This document shows, in pieces, positions 1 through 6,505 of a DNA stretch of 32,492 nt. The stretch lies in the NCBI GenBank assembly GCA_016213555.1, contig JACRAC010000005.1:1-32492 (forward strand). Direction: 5' to 3'. Below the pieces are notes generated by a model. That model was not told the DNA's origin, did not search any database, and was given only the letters and a program-made list of their open reading frames with translations. The DNA is from Candidatus Aenigmatarchaeota archaeon (GTDB taxonomy: Archaea; Aenigmatarchaeota; Aenigmatarchaeia; GW2011-AR5; JACRAC01). Position 1 is the first letter of the stretch; the number at the start of each line of letters is the position of its first letter. A program made the position numbers and the translations under genes.

Positions 1-258
1 TGCAAGCGCTAAACCAAATTCAACATACATACCAGTTCCAACAGGGTCTGTTAATAGAATAAATACATCGCAATTAAGAACACCATTTGTATCATCTATA
101 GCATATTGTTTTGCTAAATCTGGGCTATTTTTATAAGGTACTAAAGATTTATGTTTAGTCCAGTCAAAAGAAATTTCATGCCCTTTATTCTTTAGTACTT
201 CAATAAATTTTCTTACATCAGGAATCCTTGAAAATCTAGATGCAATATAGAACTTCAT
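1..258 (-). CDS. Nucleoside 2-deoxyribosyltransferase-like protein (C-terminus off the window)
   Basis: The first 86 codons are present and the reading frame runs off the left edge. The protein begins MKFYIASRFSRIPDVRKF and later has DPVGTGMYVEFGLALA. This matches the fold of nucleoside 2-deoxyribosyltransferases and related N-glycosidases: an N-terminal strand followed by an Arg/Ser-rich loop, then a GxxxExG segment whose Glu is the usual nucleophile. Family members cleave or swap the base of a deoxynucleoside or nucleotide; the exact substrate cannot be told here. The start is the ATG at 256-258, about 40 bases downstream of the stop of the next minus-strand gene, so the two could be co-transcribed. 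Fold assignment is fairly sure, reaction is not. Confidence 0.7.
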   Translation of the reverse strand, partial: MKFYIASRFSRIPDVRKFIEVLKNKGHEISFDWTKHKSLVPYKNSPDLAKQYAIDDTNGVLNCDVFILLTDPVGTGMYVEFGLALA

Positions 259-297
259 TATAAAATCTACTCAATACATCTTAAATAATTTTACAAA

Positions 298-597
298 TTA
301 CTCCTTTTCTAAATCAGAAAGCTTTTCTTTTATAATATCAGCTATTGACTTGGCAGAATTTGTTTGATAAAGATATTTTAACTGACCTTCTATAAGAGCT
401 TCTTTTTTAATGAATTGTTTACCTACCAAATCAGATAAACATGATCTTATAGTTCTTTCAGAAAGTTTAGAAACCTTTACTATTTGCTTTATTGTCAACG
501 GCTTCTTTGAAAGCAGATTGAATACTTTTTGCTCGTTCTTTCCTATTGACAAATGTTTTATTACATCATCAATTTTACTTGATTTTTTAGCAGTCAT
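298..597 (-). CDS. Small winged-helix transcriptional regulator
   Basis: A 99-residue protein. After a short basic N-terminus comes a classic winged-helix core: NEQKVFNLLSKKPLTIKQIV (helix 1 and 2), then VSKLSERTIRSCLSDLVGKQ (recognition helix), then a wing containing KYLYQT and a charged C-terminal helix. This resembles TrmB/ArsR/MarR-like archaeal regulators; no sensor domain is present. Its promoter region faces that of the gene at 732, and a perfect 8-bp inverted repeat lies between them at 672-690. A small HTH protein next to a palindrome suggests a regulator-operator pair, but nothing shown here proves that this protein binds it. No operon partner downstream other than the partial gene at 1-258. 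Confidence 0.75.
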   Translation of the reverse strand: MTAKKSSKIDDVIKHLSIGKNEQKVFNLLSKKPLTIKQIVKVSKLSERTIRSCLSDLVGKQFIKKEALIEGQLKYLYQTNSAKSIADIIKEKLSDLEKE

Positions 598-663
598 ACT
601 ATAATTATTTTCAGCCAGAATTTAAGCTTTGTAAGACTGTTTTTCCATCATAAATAAGGCTGT

Positions 664-701
664 TACATATATATGCAAAATATTTGCATAAGCTTTATAT
701 A
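664..701 (+). promoter_or_regulatory. Palindromic operator plus TATA box upstream of the gene at 732
   Basis: The arms TATGCAAA (672-679) and TTTGCATA (683-690) form a perfect inverted repeat with a 3-base spacer. It is followed directly by a TATA box, CTTTATATA (693-701). A second copy with the same arms, spacer length and following TATA box lies at 4486-4512. The arm and its upstream flank, TACATATATATGCAAA, are identical in both copies. Position over the BRE/TATA fits a repressor site. Confidence 0.7.
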
Positions 702-731
702 GTAGAATAACTAAATAAATTTAGTGATTTG

Positions 732-1220
732 ATGGCAGCACTTGCAGTAGCTTATGATTTTAAACAAATTCTTAGTGAGGCGCAGCCTAGGCAAGAAAGA
801 GAAAAACATCTAAAAGCAGTTCCAAATGTTGCTTATGTAGATAAAAGTTCTTTGAGGTTTCCTTCAAAAACTTATGAAACAGATTTAACTTCAGTATATT
901 CAGGTCCAGCTACTTGGACGTTGATACAAGAGCGAACAGGATATAACGTATCATGTAATGTAAATGGAATGGTGTTACCAATTCAATCAAGATCATTTAC
1001 TTATCAAGGAATTTTAGACAGATTGTATGGTATGGCTGGAGCAGGAAAAACTCGTGATAGAGCAATAGAGTTTGCTAGAACATATTCACCTGAAGCTGGA
1101 TTTGATAAAAATGACAGCTGGACAGGAGAGGTAAGTAATATAAGAAATGAAAGAGCAAGAAGTAGAGAGGATAGAAAATGGGCATCTAAATACGTATCTG
1201 AACACCCTCCAAAAAAATAA
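732..1220 (+). CDS. Unknown protein, 162 residues
   Basis: No family recognised. The ATG at 732 is preferred over the TTG three bases upstream because GTGAT at 724-728 gives a Shine-Dalgarno site. The protein is soluble with no signal peptide or membrane segment. It has a central segment with aromatic residues (YSGPATWTLIQERTGYNV) and an Arg/Lys-rich C-terminal third. The string GMAGAGKT at about residue 100 fits the Walker A pattern on paper, but no Walker B or other NTPase motif follows, so it is probably chance. The gene stands alone behind the palindromic promoter at 664-701, which it shares with the unrelated small gene at 4552. Confidence 0.7.
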   Translation: MAALAVAYDFKQILSEAQPRQEREKHLKAVPNVAYVDKSSLRFPSKTYETDLTSVYSGPATWTLIQERTGYNVSCNVNGMVLPIQSRSFTYQGILDRLYGMAGAGKTRDRAIEFARTYSPEAGFDKNDSWTGEVSNIRNERARSREDRKWASKYVSEHPPKK

Positions 1221-1262
1221 TTTCTAGATTTATAACATGACTGAGTTGTCGAAAAAATAAAA

Positions 1263-1414
1263 TAGCCCCAGGCAGATTCGAACTGCCGTCAGTGGGTTTC
1301 TTTTCTTCATGGAAGTACGACGTGAAATTTGTTTGCAAACTTCGTTTCATCCTTCTCGAATCTTTAGATCCGTGATCCAAAGCCCACGATCCTTGGCCGC
1401 TAGACTATGGGGCT
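1263..1414 (-). tRNA. tRNA-Gln (anticodon UUG), intron-containing
   Basis: Read on the minus strand. Acceptor arms AGCCCCA (1408-1414) and TGGGGCT (1264-1270) pair fully and the discriminator is A. The D-arm is GTCT/GGAT with loop AGCGGCCAA. The anticodon stem is GTGGG/CCCAC and the T-arm is GGCAG-TTCGAAT-CTGCC. The anticodon loop is CTTTGG + A, giving anticodon TTG (Gln). A 79-base intron interrupts it after position 37. CCA is not encoded, consistent with the cca gene at 29861. An A1-U72 pair is usual for archaeal tRNA-Gln. A T-rich run just past the 3' end (1247-1262 in reverse) can act as terminator. Glutaminylation would depend on GatDE at 9467-13049. Confidence 0.92.
1298..1376 (-). other. 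tRNA-Gln intron at the canonical 37/38 position
   Basis: The exon ends are ...CTTTGG and ACCCAC..., which rejoin to a normal 7-base anticodon loop when 79 bases are removed. Near the 5' splice site TCACGG can pair with CCATGA near the 3' site with one mismatch, which is compatible with a bulge-helix-bulge substrate for the archaeal splicing endonuclease. The 3' boundary may be off by up to three bases because the flank is a run of A. The middle contains an internal hairpin around GTTTGCAAAC. Confidence 0.8.
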
Positions 1415-1506
1415 ATAATCATAAAATTATCATTTCTGATCTTTTTATCTTAGATCTATAGGAATCTATAAATATAAATTAAAGGCAAATAAGCTAGTTG
1501 AATTAT

Positions 1507-1806
1507 ATGGGATTTTTTGCTAGATTATTCACTTTCAGAGGAAAAGTTTACAGTTTAAGAAAAAAATACGATAAGTTCAGGGAAAAAGCTGATAAGGAAG
1601 ATAATACAGAAAAAAGAATGAATTCTTTGAAGATATTAGATCAAGTAGAGCCTACACTTGTCATATTAGAGGAACAAAATATGTCAAGATTTGACAGAAC
1701 GCGCATGGTGGCTGTTGTTGATTCTGGAGTAGAACAAGCAAAAGCTATATTAGAAGATAGGTTATTGATAAAACAAACACAACAAACAACACAAGGACCC
1801 AGATAA
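1507..1806 (+). CDS. Small charged, probably helical protein of unknown function
   Basis: A 99-residue protein from the ATG at 1507; a TTG nine bases upstream is a less likely start. The N-terminus MGFFARLFTFRGKVYSLRKK is amphipathic and basic. It is followed by a long Lys/Glu-rich segment (KYDKFREKADKEDNTEKRMN) likely to form a coiled coil, and a Gln/Thr-rich tail. No known domain recognised. TATA-like sequence ATAAATATAAATT lies at 1469-1480. The gene precedes trm56 by 34 bases on the same strand and may be in one transcript with it. Confidence 0.6.
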   Translation: MGFFARLFTFRGKVYSLRKKYDKFREKADKEDNTEKRMNSLKILDQVEPTLVILEEQNMSRFDRTRMVAVVDSGVEQAKAILEDRLLIKQTQQTTQGPR

Positions 1807-1840
1807 TAAGTCTTTAATTCTTTCAAGACAGATTTAAGGT

Positions 1841-2368
1841 ATGATAGTTGTTTTAAGACTAGGTCATAGAATAGGAAGAGATTCTAGAATAAGTACACAC
1901 TGTGGCTTAGTTGCCAGGGCTCTAGGAGCAGATAAAATAATATATTCAGGAGAAGAAGAAAAAGGTTTGTTAGATTCAATTGAAAATGTTACAAAACAAT
2001 GGGGAGGTTCTTTTCAAACAGAGTATAAGAAAAATTGGAAAACTGTTATAAATGAACATAAGAAAAAAGGATTTTTAGTAGTTCATCTTACAGTATATGG
2101 ATTGGCTATGCAGGATGTAATGCCGAAAGTTAAAAATACTACTAATATGCTAATAATAGTAGGGGGAGAAAAGGTTCCTGGTGAAGTATACCAACTAGCA
2201 GATTATAATATAGGGGTTAGTCAACAACCTCATAGCGAAATAGCATCTCTTGCTGTATTTCTTCACGAATATTTTCAGGGAGAAGAACTTTTTAAGTCCT
2301 TTACTAATCAAAAAATAAAAGTAATTCCACAAGAAAGAGGAAAAAAGATAGTTGAAGACAAATCTTAA
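1841..2368 (+). CDS. trm56: tRNA (cytidine(56)-2'-O)-methyltransferase Trm56
   Basis: Trm56 is a SPOUT-class enzyme that methylates the 2'-OH of C56 in the T-loop of archaeal tRNAs, using SAM. The 175-residue protein has the family's N-terminal block VLRLGHRIGRDSRISTH followed by GLVARALGADKI. The C-terminal knot region contains IIVGGEKVPGEVYQLADYN and IGVSQQPHSEIASLAVFLHE, which form the cofactor pocket and dimer interface. Length fits the family. The ATG at 1841 is preceded directly by AAGGT. The stop is nine bases from the start of the next small gene. The substrate C56 lies in the T-loop TTCGAAT of the tRNA-Gln encoded at 1263-1414. Confidence 0.93.
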   Translation: MIVVLRLGHRIGRDSRISTHCGLVARALGADKIIYSGEEEKGLLDSIENVTKQWGGSFQTEYKKNWKTVINEHKKKGFLVVHLTVYGLAMQDVMPKVKNTTNMLIIVGGEKVPGEVYQLADYNIGVSQQPHSEIASLAVFLHEYFQGEELFKSFTNQKIKVIPQERGKKIVEDKS

Positions 2369-2377
2369 GATGATCTC

Positions 2378-2584
2378 ATGGATATAAAAGAGCATCAAAT
2401 AAGAGCTGTTCTAGAAAATGGCAATAAATTAGCTAAAATTGCTGGAATTTGTATAGGAGCCTATCTTGCTTATAAAATTCTTAGTGAAAATTGGTATTCT
2501 ATTTCAGATTCTGCTCAAGAAATATTGATAGAAGCTTCAGACAGATATCAAGGAAACTTTAATCGAACTCAGCCAATCCCTTGA
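2378..2584 (+). CDS. Small single-span membrane protein, unknown
   Basis: A 68-residue protein. The hydrophobic stretch IAGICIGAYLAYKIL at about residues 22-36 is a probable single membrane helix, flanked by charged ends. The Shine-Dalgarno-like site GATGATCT precedes the ATG. It follows trm56 by nine bases, so co-transcription is likely. Its last 26 bases overlap the 3' end of taw1 on the other strand. No family recognised. Confidence 0.6.
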   Translation: MDIKEHQIRAVLENGNKLAKIAGICIGAYLAYKILSENWYSISDSAQEILIEASDRYQGNFNRTQPIP

Positions 2585-3626
2585 AATTTTTAACATTATC
2601 TTCTCTTGTTAATAGAACTACCCTGCTGTCTGTTTTTTCATCAACTATTCTGTAACTGCTATTAGACTCAACTTTCTCTGCAAATTCTCTTATCTGTTCA
2701 TGAGAAGGCATATTATCATATCCTAAAACATTTCTAGATCCACCAACAGCCATGAAGGCCTTAAGTTCAAAAAACTTTGCTTGGCTGTTTTCAGCAAACT
2801 CAGCATATCCTTTTGGATCTGTAAAATTCAATCCTTTTGCCAATGTTAATCTTAATACAGTATTACACTCAAAATTTTTCAATAGTTTTAATGATTGTTG
2901 TATTCTTTCCCAAAAATCTTTTTGCATAGGTATTGCAGTATTTTTGTACATTTCAGGAGTTGTTCCATAAAATGATAGATATAGATTTGTAGGTTGATGA
3001 TCTATCAATTTTTCTATCATATTAGGTATAGTACCGTTGCTTACTAAAAACGAAGTCATTCTTCTTTCCATTATTTGATCAATAAACTCAGGTAAATATG
3101 GATATAATGTAGGTTCTCCTGATAACGAAATAGCAAAATGTTTTGGATCCATGGCTTCTGTTAGTTTATTTTTATCAGCATTACCAGTTCCATAAAATCC
3201 TTGCAATACCTGTCTTTGAGCTTCTATACATCCATCTATTATTTGTCTTGGATCATCCCAGTTTTCTTTTTGTCTAGGCATTGTATAGTTGAAGTTTCTC
3301 CAGCAAAACTTACAGTTAAATGTACAAAACAGCATTACAGGAGACATCTGTACACATTGATTACTCTCAATATTGTAAAATTTTTTCTTGTAGCAGAAAT
3401 TCTTACCTCTTATACTTTCCTTTGTCCAATGACATACTTTTATTGCACTATGGTTTCCAACAAATCTATAACCCATCTTTGTCAGCTTATCTCGCATAAA
3501 GTCTAGTCGTTCATCTATTCTCTGACTTATCTCTTGCGGTACGTCTATAAACCCATCTGGAATAGCATTGCATCCGCTAGAGCAAGCCTTTTTATTATCT
3601 TCATTTTTCAATATAGGTAATTGCAT
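2559..3626 (-). CDS. taw1: tRNA 4-demethylwyosine synthase Taw1 (TYW1)
   Basis: Radical-SAM enzyme that condenses N1-methylguanosine-37 of tRNA-Phe with pyruvate to give 4-demethylwyosine. The radical-SAM cluster ligands are C101, C105 and C108 in FCTFNCKFCWRN. Three further cysteines, C65, C78 and C91, spaced 13 and 13 apart and 10 before C101, match the second [4Fe-4S] cluster of archaeal TYW1. ISLSGEPTLYP is a SAM-binding block. No flavodoxin domain is present, as expected for archaeal TYW1. At 355 residues it is about the usual length; the N-terminus carries two extra cysteines (C15, C19). Divergent from taw2 with 51 bases between the starts. Confidence 0.95.
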   Translation of the reverse strand: MQLPILKNEDNKKACSSGCNAIPDGFIDVPQEISQRIDERLDFMRDKLTKMGYRFVGNHSAIKVCHWTKESIRGKNFCYKKKFYNIESNQCVQMSPVMLFCTFNCKFCWRNFNYTMPRQKENWDDPRQIIDGCIEAQRQVLQGFYGTGNADKNKLTEAMDPKHFAISLSGEPTLYPYLPEFIDQIMERRMTSFLVSNGTIPNMIEKLIDHQPTNLYLSFYGTTPEMYKNTAIPMQKDFWERIQQSLKLLKNFECNTVLRLTLAKGLNFTDPKGYAEFAENSQAKFFELKAFMAVGGSRNVLGYDNMPSHEQIREFAEKVESNSSYRIVDEKTDSRVVLLTREDNVKNFKGLAEFD

Positions 3627-3677
3627 TAAACTAACTAGAATTTAACGCTTTTAAACTGTTTTTCCTATTCTCAATGT

Positions 3678-4484
3678 ATGACACTTAAGCAGAAAATATC
3701 AACTGCAGCTGGAATTCCTGTGGAAAAACTACCTTCTAGATATCAAATAATAGGTAACGTGCTTCTGGCAAAATTATTTTATTTGGATAAAAATGAGAAG
3801 AAGAAATTTGCTTTAGCGGTTAAGCAACTTTTACCATATATAGAAACCGTCTGTGAGATTAAAGAGATTTCAGGCAAACTTAGAAAACCTAAAATAGTAA
3901 AAATAATTGGAAAAAAAACAGAAACCGTACACAAAGAGAACGATATATTGTATAAACTAGATGTATCAAAAATAATGTTCTCAAAAGGAAATTTATTAGA
4001 AAGAAAAAGGCTTCTTGAAAATATTAATTCTGAAGAAGTTATTGTAGATATGTTCTCAGGTATAGGATATTTTTCATTATCTATTTCAAAGAAATGTAAA
4101 AAAGTATATTCAATAGAAAAAAATCCTTTGTCTTTTAGATATTTGAAAGAAAACATAATATTAAACAAAATAGAAAATATTAAGCCAATTATAGGAGATT
4201 CGAGAAAACTTAGGATAAAAGAAAAAGCAACTAGAGTACTAATGGGATACTTTCCAGGAACTGAAAAATTCCTACCAGCTGCCATGAAATTTCTTGATAA
4301 AAAAGGAATTATTCATTATCATAATTTATACAAAAGAGGAGATTTAACAACACCAATATCTGATATAGATAAAGCAGCTAAAAAAGCCGGTTTCAAAATA
4401 ATTTCTTTCAAGCAAAGAACAGTTAAAAGTTACAACCCTACTTTAGATCATATAGTTCTTGATGTAGGACTAGAAAAGTTATAG
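3678..4484 (+). CDS. taw2: tRNA-Phe aminocarboxypropyltransferase Taw2
   Basis: Transfers the 3-amino-3-carboxypropyl group of SAM to C7 of 4-demethylwyosine-37, the step after Taw1. The 268-residue protein resembles the Trm5/Taw2 methyltransferase fold: SAM motif VDMFSGIGYFSL at 123-134, acidic motif YSIEKNP at 144-150. Two features favour Taw2 over Trm5: FSKGNLLER at 101-109 (Trm5 usually has a proline/arginine variant), and MGYFPG at 189-194 in place of the NLP-type motif. The start is the ATG at 3678; the ATG at 3674 is out of frame. Shares a short divergent promoter region with taw1. The methylase making the m1G37 substrate (Trm5) is not in this window. Confidence 0.85.
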   Translation: MTLKQKISTAAGIPVEKLPSRYQIIGNVLLAKLFYLDKNEKKKFALAVKQLLPYIETVCEIKEISGKLRKPKIVKIIGKKTETVHKENDILYKLDVSKIMFSKGNLLERKRLLENINSEEVIVDMFSGIGYFSLSISKKCKKVYSIEKNPLSFRYLKENIILNKIENIKPIIGDSRKLRIKEKATRVLMGYFPGTEKFLPAAMKFLDKKGIIHYHNLYKRGDLTTPISDIDKAAKKAGFKIISFKQRTVKSYNPTLDHIVLDVGLEKL

Positions 4485-4485
4485 A

Positions 4486-4520
4486 TACATATATATGCAA
4501 ATTATTTGCATATCTTTAAA
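4486..4520 (+). promoter_or_regulatory. Second copy of the palindromic operator, before the gene at 4552
   Basis: The arms TATGCAAA (4494-4501) and TTTGCATA (4505-4512) are perfect, with spacer TTA. The flank TACATATATATGCAAA (4486-4501) is identical to that of the copy at 664-679. A TATA box, CTTTAAATA, starts two bases after the palindrome. Same geometry as upstream of the gene at 732. Confidence 0.7.
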
Positions 4521-4551
4521 TATACTGGTATACAAATAATAATGTGGTATA

Positions 4552-4788
4552 ATGTACAATAACGGTATGGCTGTTCTTAGCAAGCAGGGAGACACGTATT
4601 CTTTAGAAGCGGTTGACTTGAGTTTTGACTTTTCAAATAGAGGAGTTTTTTCTGATATAAGGGAAGCCCTAGGAGCATATGCAAAAGAGATGGGTAGAGG
4701 AGTTTCTCTCTCATTAGGAATTGGTATAACAGATTCAGATAGAAAAGTATATGATGGATTCAGAAACAACTTACAGCCAACTTCTTAA
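4552..4788 (+). CDS. Small unknown protein, 78 residues
   Basis: A short soluble protein beginning MYNNGMAVLSKQGDTYSLEA, with alternating polar and hydrophobic residues (beta-like) in the first half and the segment REALGAYAKEMGRGVSLSLG in the second. No family recognised. GTGGT at 4544-4548 may serve as ribosome binding site for the ATG at 4552; the ATG at 4567 is an alternative. It sits alone between taw2 and the membrane-protein cluster, directly behind the second palindromic operator, and is therefore a likely co-regulated partner of the gene at 732. Confidence 0.6.
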   Translation: MYNNGMAVLSKQGDTYSLEAVDLSFDFSNRGVFSDIREALGAYAKEMGRGVSLSLGIGITDSDRKVYDGFRNNLQPTS

Positions 4789-4823
4789 AAATATGTTAAA
4801 GATTATTTTAAAAAAATAGTATT

Positions 4824-5288
4824 CTACTTCGCAATAAACGCAAACGCAGCTATCATTATCACAAGCATTAACAATACAGCTATTACAGTAGGATTTACGA
4901 TTACACTAACAGATCCTATAGCAGTTATGAATATTATAATACCTATTGCAATCATTGCAACCAAGGTAAGTTTACTTTTTGCTATAGCATCTATTCCTAT
5001 TCCAGACATTGACATGAAAAGCACTATTATCAATATACCTGCCAATACAACAGCAGCCATTCCAAATGAATTTACGAAAAAGTTAGCTAAGAACGGTCCT
5101 CCAAATCCCATTACAAAAAATCCAGCTACCATAGAAACTACAGCAATTATTCTCAAATCATCTCCAAGAACTTTAGATTTAGCTAAAAGCCCAAAAGTTA
5201 TTGCAAATATAAAAACCCATGGGAGTAAAAATCCAAAGAAGCCAAGCTGATTCAAATTAGTTACAAAAACCTGAAATGGATTTGCCAT
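4824..5288 (-). CDS. Multi-spanning membrane protein, paralogue of the gene at 5368
   Basis: A 154-residue very hydrophobic protein with about five predicted membrane helices. The first block, GFFGFLLPWVFIFAITFGLL, matches the first block of the neighbour at 5368 (GFYDFLLPWIFTFAVVYGLL), and the middle block MAAVVLAGILIIVLFMSM matches its NATVILAGILVIILLLVM. No known transporter or channel motif seen. GAGGA lies seven bases before the ATG, and the TATA-like ATATTATATAG lies upstream, with an inverted repeat between them at 5304-5320. The gene ends the four-gene membrane cluster. Confidence 0.75.
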   Translation of the reverse strand: MANPFQVFVTNLNQLGFFGFLLPWVFIFAITFGLLAKSKVLGDDLRIIAVVSMVAGFFVMGFGGPFLANFFVNSFGMAAVVLAGILIIVLFMSMSGIGIDAIAKSKLTLVAMIAIGIIIFITAIGSVSVIVNPTVIAVLLMLVIMIAAFAFIAK

Positions 5289-5303
5289 GATAATTCCTCA
5301 ATT

Positions 5304-5320
5304 ATAACAATCTTTGTTAT
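5304..5320 (-). promoter_or_regulatory. Inverted repeat between TATA box and start of the gene at 4824
   Basis: ATAACAATCTTTGTTAT is a 7-bp inverted repeat with a 3-base loop. It lies 16 bases upstream of the ATG at 5288, downstream of the probable TATA box. It could be an operator or a 5'-leader hairpin. Confidence 0.4.
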
Positions 5321-5367
5321 CTTTACTATATAATATTAACTAAAATTAGAATTAGGAAAAATAAAAA

Positions 5368-5892
5368 TTAATCTTTCTTCTTATCTCCGCCACCACCTCC
5401 AGGACCATCTTCTCTCATGATCATGTAGACAGCTGCGATTATCACTATCAATACTATTATCAATGCTATCATATCAGGGCTTAATAATCCCCAGTATCCT
5501 ATTCCAGACGCAGCACCTGTTGATACTATGAATAGTATTACACCTATTATGATCAATACTATCATGACAGATGATCTTCCAAGTTTAGCCTTATGATCAA
5601 ATCCTACCATGACTAATAATAATATTATTACAAGTATTCCTGCAAGTATTACAGTAGCATTTCCAAACAAAGTTATGAAAAATGCAGCCAATTGTCTTCC
5701 TGCAAACGCTGTAACAAAGAAAGCTGCTACCAATGCTAGGGCAGCTGATATTTTTTTGTTAACAGGACCAAATATATTAGCTACTATCAATAACCCGTAA
5801 ACTACTGCAAATGTAAATATCCAAGGCAGTAAGAAATCGTAAAATCCTAGAACTCTTAATGTTCCTATTATCTCTTCTGCAGATACTACCAT
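5368..5892 (-). CDS. Multi-spanning membrane protein with Gly/Lys/Asp tail
   Basis: A 174-residue protein with about five membrane helices. The N-terminal signature FLLPWIFTFAVVYGLL is shared with the gene at 4824 and in looser form with the gene at 6024. It ends in a hydrophilic tail REDGPGGGGGDKKKD, probably cytoplasmic or a flexible linker. GAGG precedes the ATG by nine bases, and a TATA box (AACTATATATACTAG, minus strand) lies about 50 bases upstream, so it has its own promoter after the terminator at 5977-6021. Function unknown; such hydrophobic repeats could form a pore or scaffold, but this is inference only. Confidence 0.75.
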   Translation of the reverse strand: MVVSAEEIIGTLRVLGFYDFLLPWIFTFAVVYGLLIVANIFGPVNKKISAALALVAAFFVTAFAGRQLAAFFITLFGNATVILAGILVIILLLVMVGFDHKAKLGRSSVMIVLIIIGVILFIVSTGAASGIGYWGLLSPDMIALIIVLIVIIAAVYMIMREDGPGGGGGDKKKD

Positions 5893-5976
5893 AAATTTTG
5901 CCTCAATTTATTACTACACTCTTATTTTGTCTAGTATATATAGTTTTGTCAAGTTTATAATAATCTAGTTGTCTTG

Positions 5977-6021
5977 AAAAAACTATACAGATAAAAATTG
6001 TTTTATCATGTATAGTTTTTT
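5977..6021 (-). terminator. Long hairpin with T-run, terminator after the gene at 6024
   Basis: The arm 5977-5996 (AAAAAACTATACAGATAAAA) pairs with 6001-6021 over 20 base pairs with one bulged base and a 4-base loop. On the minus strand it begins three bases past the stop codon and ends in TTTTTT. It is nearly symmetric, so it could also work on the other strand. Confidence 0.75.
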
Positions 6022-6023
6022 CT

Positions 6024-6488
6024 CTATTCACTAAATCTTGAATATGCTAACAATAATATTATCAGTATTACTAATATTCCAACCATCCACAATATTGTGT
6101 CTCCTGGAACTGTTGCAAGTCCTATATAGCCTGAAATTTTATCCCATGACACATTTATTAGTATAAGCATAGTGCCTAGTCCAACCATAGCAGGCCACAC
6201 ATCATTCTTTTCACCTTCTTTTTTGGTAAAGAACAGTTTTTTCAGTAATATTACAAAGAATAAAAATACAAGGAAAATAGCTGCCAATGGTATTATTCCT
6301 GTCATGAATAATACAGCAGGTTCATAAGAAGCTGTAACAATTCCTATAGCTGCAGCTATTACACCCATTGCTTTTCTAGAATCTGGAAAGATCTTTGCAT
6401 AAACTAGTAAAGCAAATACTAATGCAAAAGTAAACGCAAACGTTGCCAAAAATCCTATCAAATCTTTTGTTAGAAATTCCAATACCAT
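6024..6488 (-). CDS. Multi-spanning membrane protein, third member of the cluster
   Basis: A 154-residue protein with about five membrane helices. The first block FLATFAFTFALVFALLVYAKIF resembles the first helices of the genes at 5368 and 4824, so it is probably a diverged paralogue. A basic loop, KKLFFTKKEGEKND, lies mid-protein between helix pairs. It starts 17 bases after the stop of the gene at 6506, so these two form an operon closed by the hairpin at 5977-6021. No known function. Confidence 0.72.
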   Translation of the reverse strand: MVLEFLTKDLIGFLATFAFTFALVFALLVYAKIFPDSRKAMGVIAAAIGIVTASYEPAVLFMTGIIPLAAIFLVFLFFVILLKKLFFTKKEGEKNDVWPAMVGLGTMLILINVSWDKISGYIGLATVPGDTILWMVGILVILIILLLAYSRFSE

Positions 6489-6505
6489 TTATTATCAACT
6501 ATTAA

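Noticed and set aside
1021-1050. Walker-A-like GMAGAGKT in the gene at 732
   Set aside because: The pattern fits GxxxxGK(S/T), but there is no following Walker B, the predicted surroundings are not a P-loop fold, and the protein is only 162 residues.
3640-3675. Shared regulatory motif between 615-650 and 3640-3675 (similar ...GAATTTAA..GTTTTTCC)
   Set aside because: The similarity is mostly A/T-rich promoter sequence (BRE/TATA on the minus strand) and has gaps; not strong enough to call a specific site.
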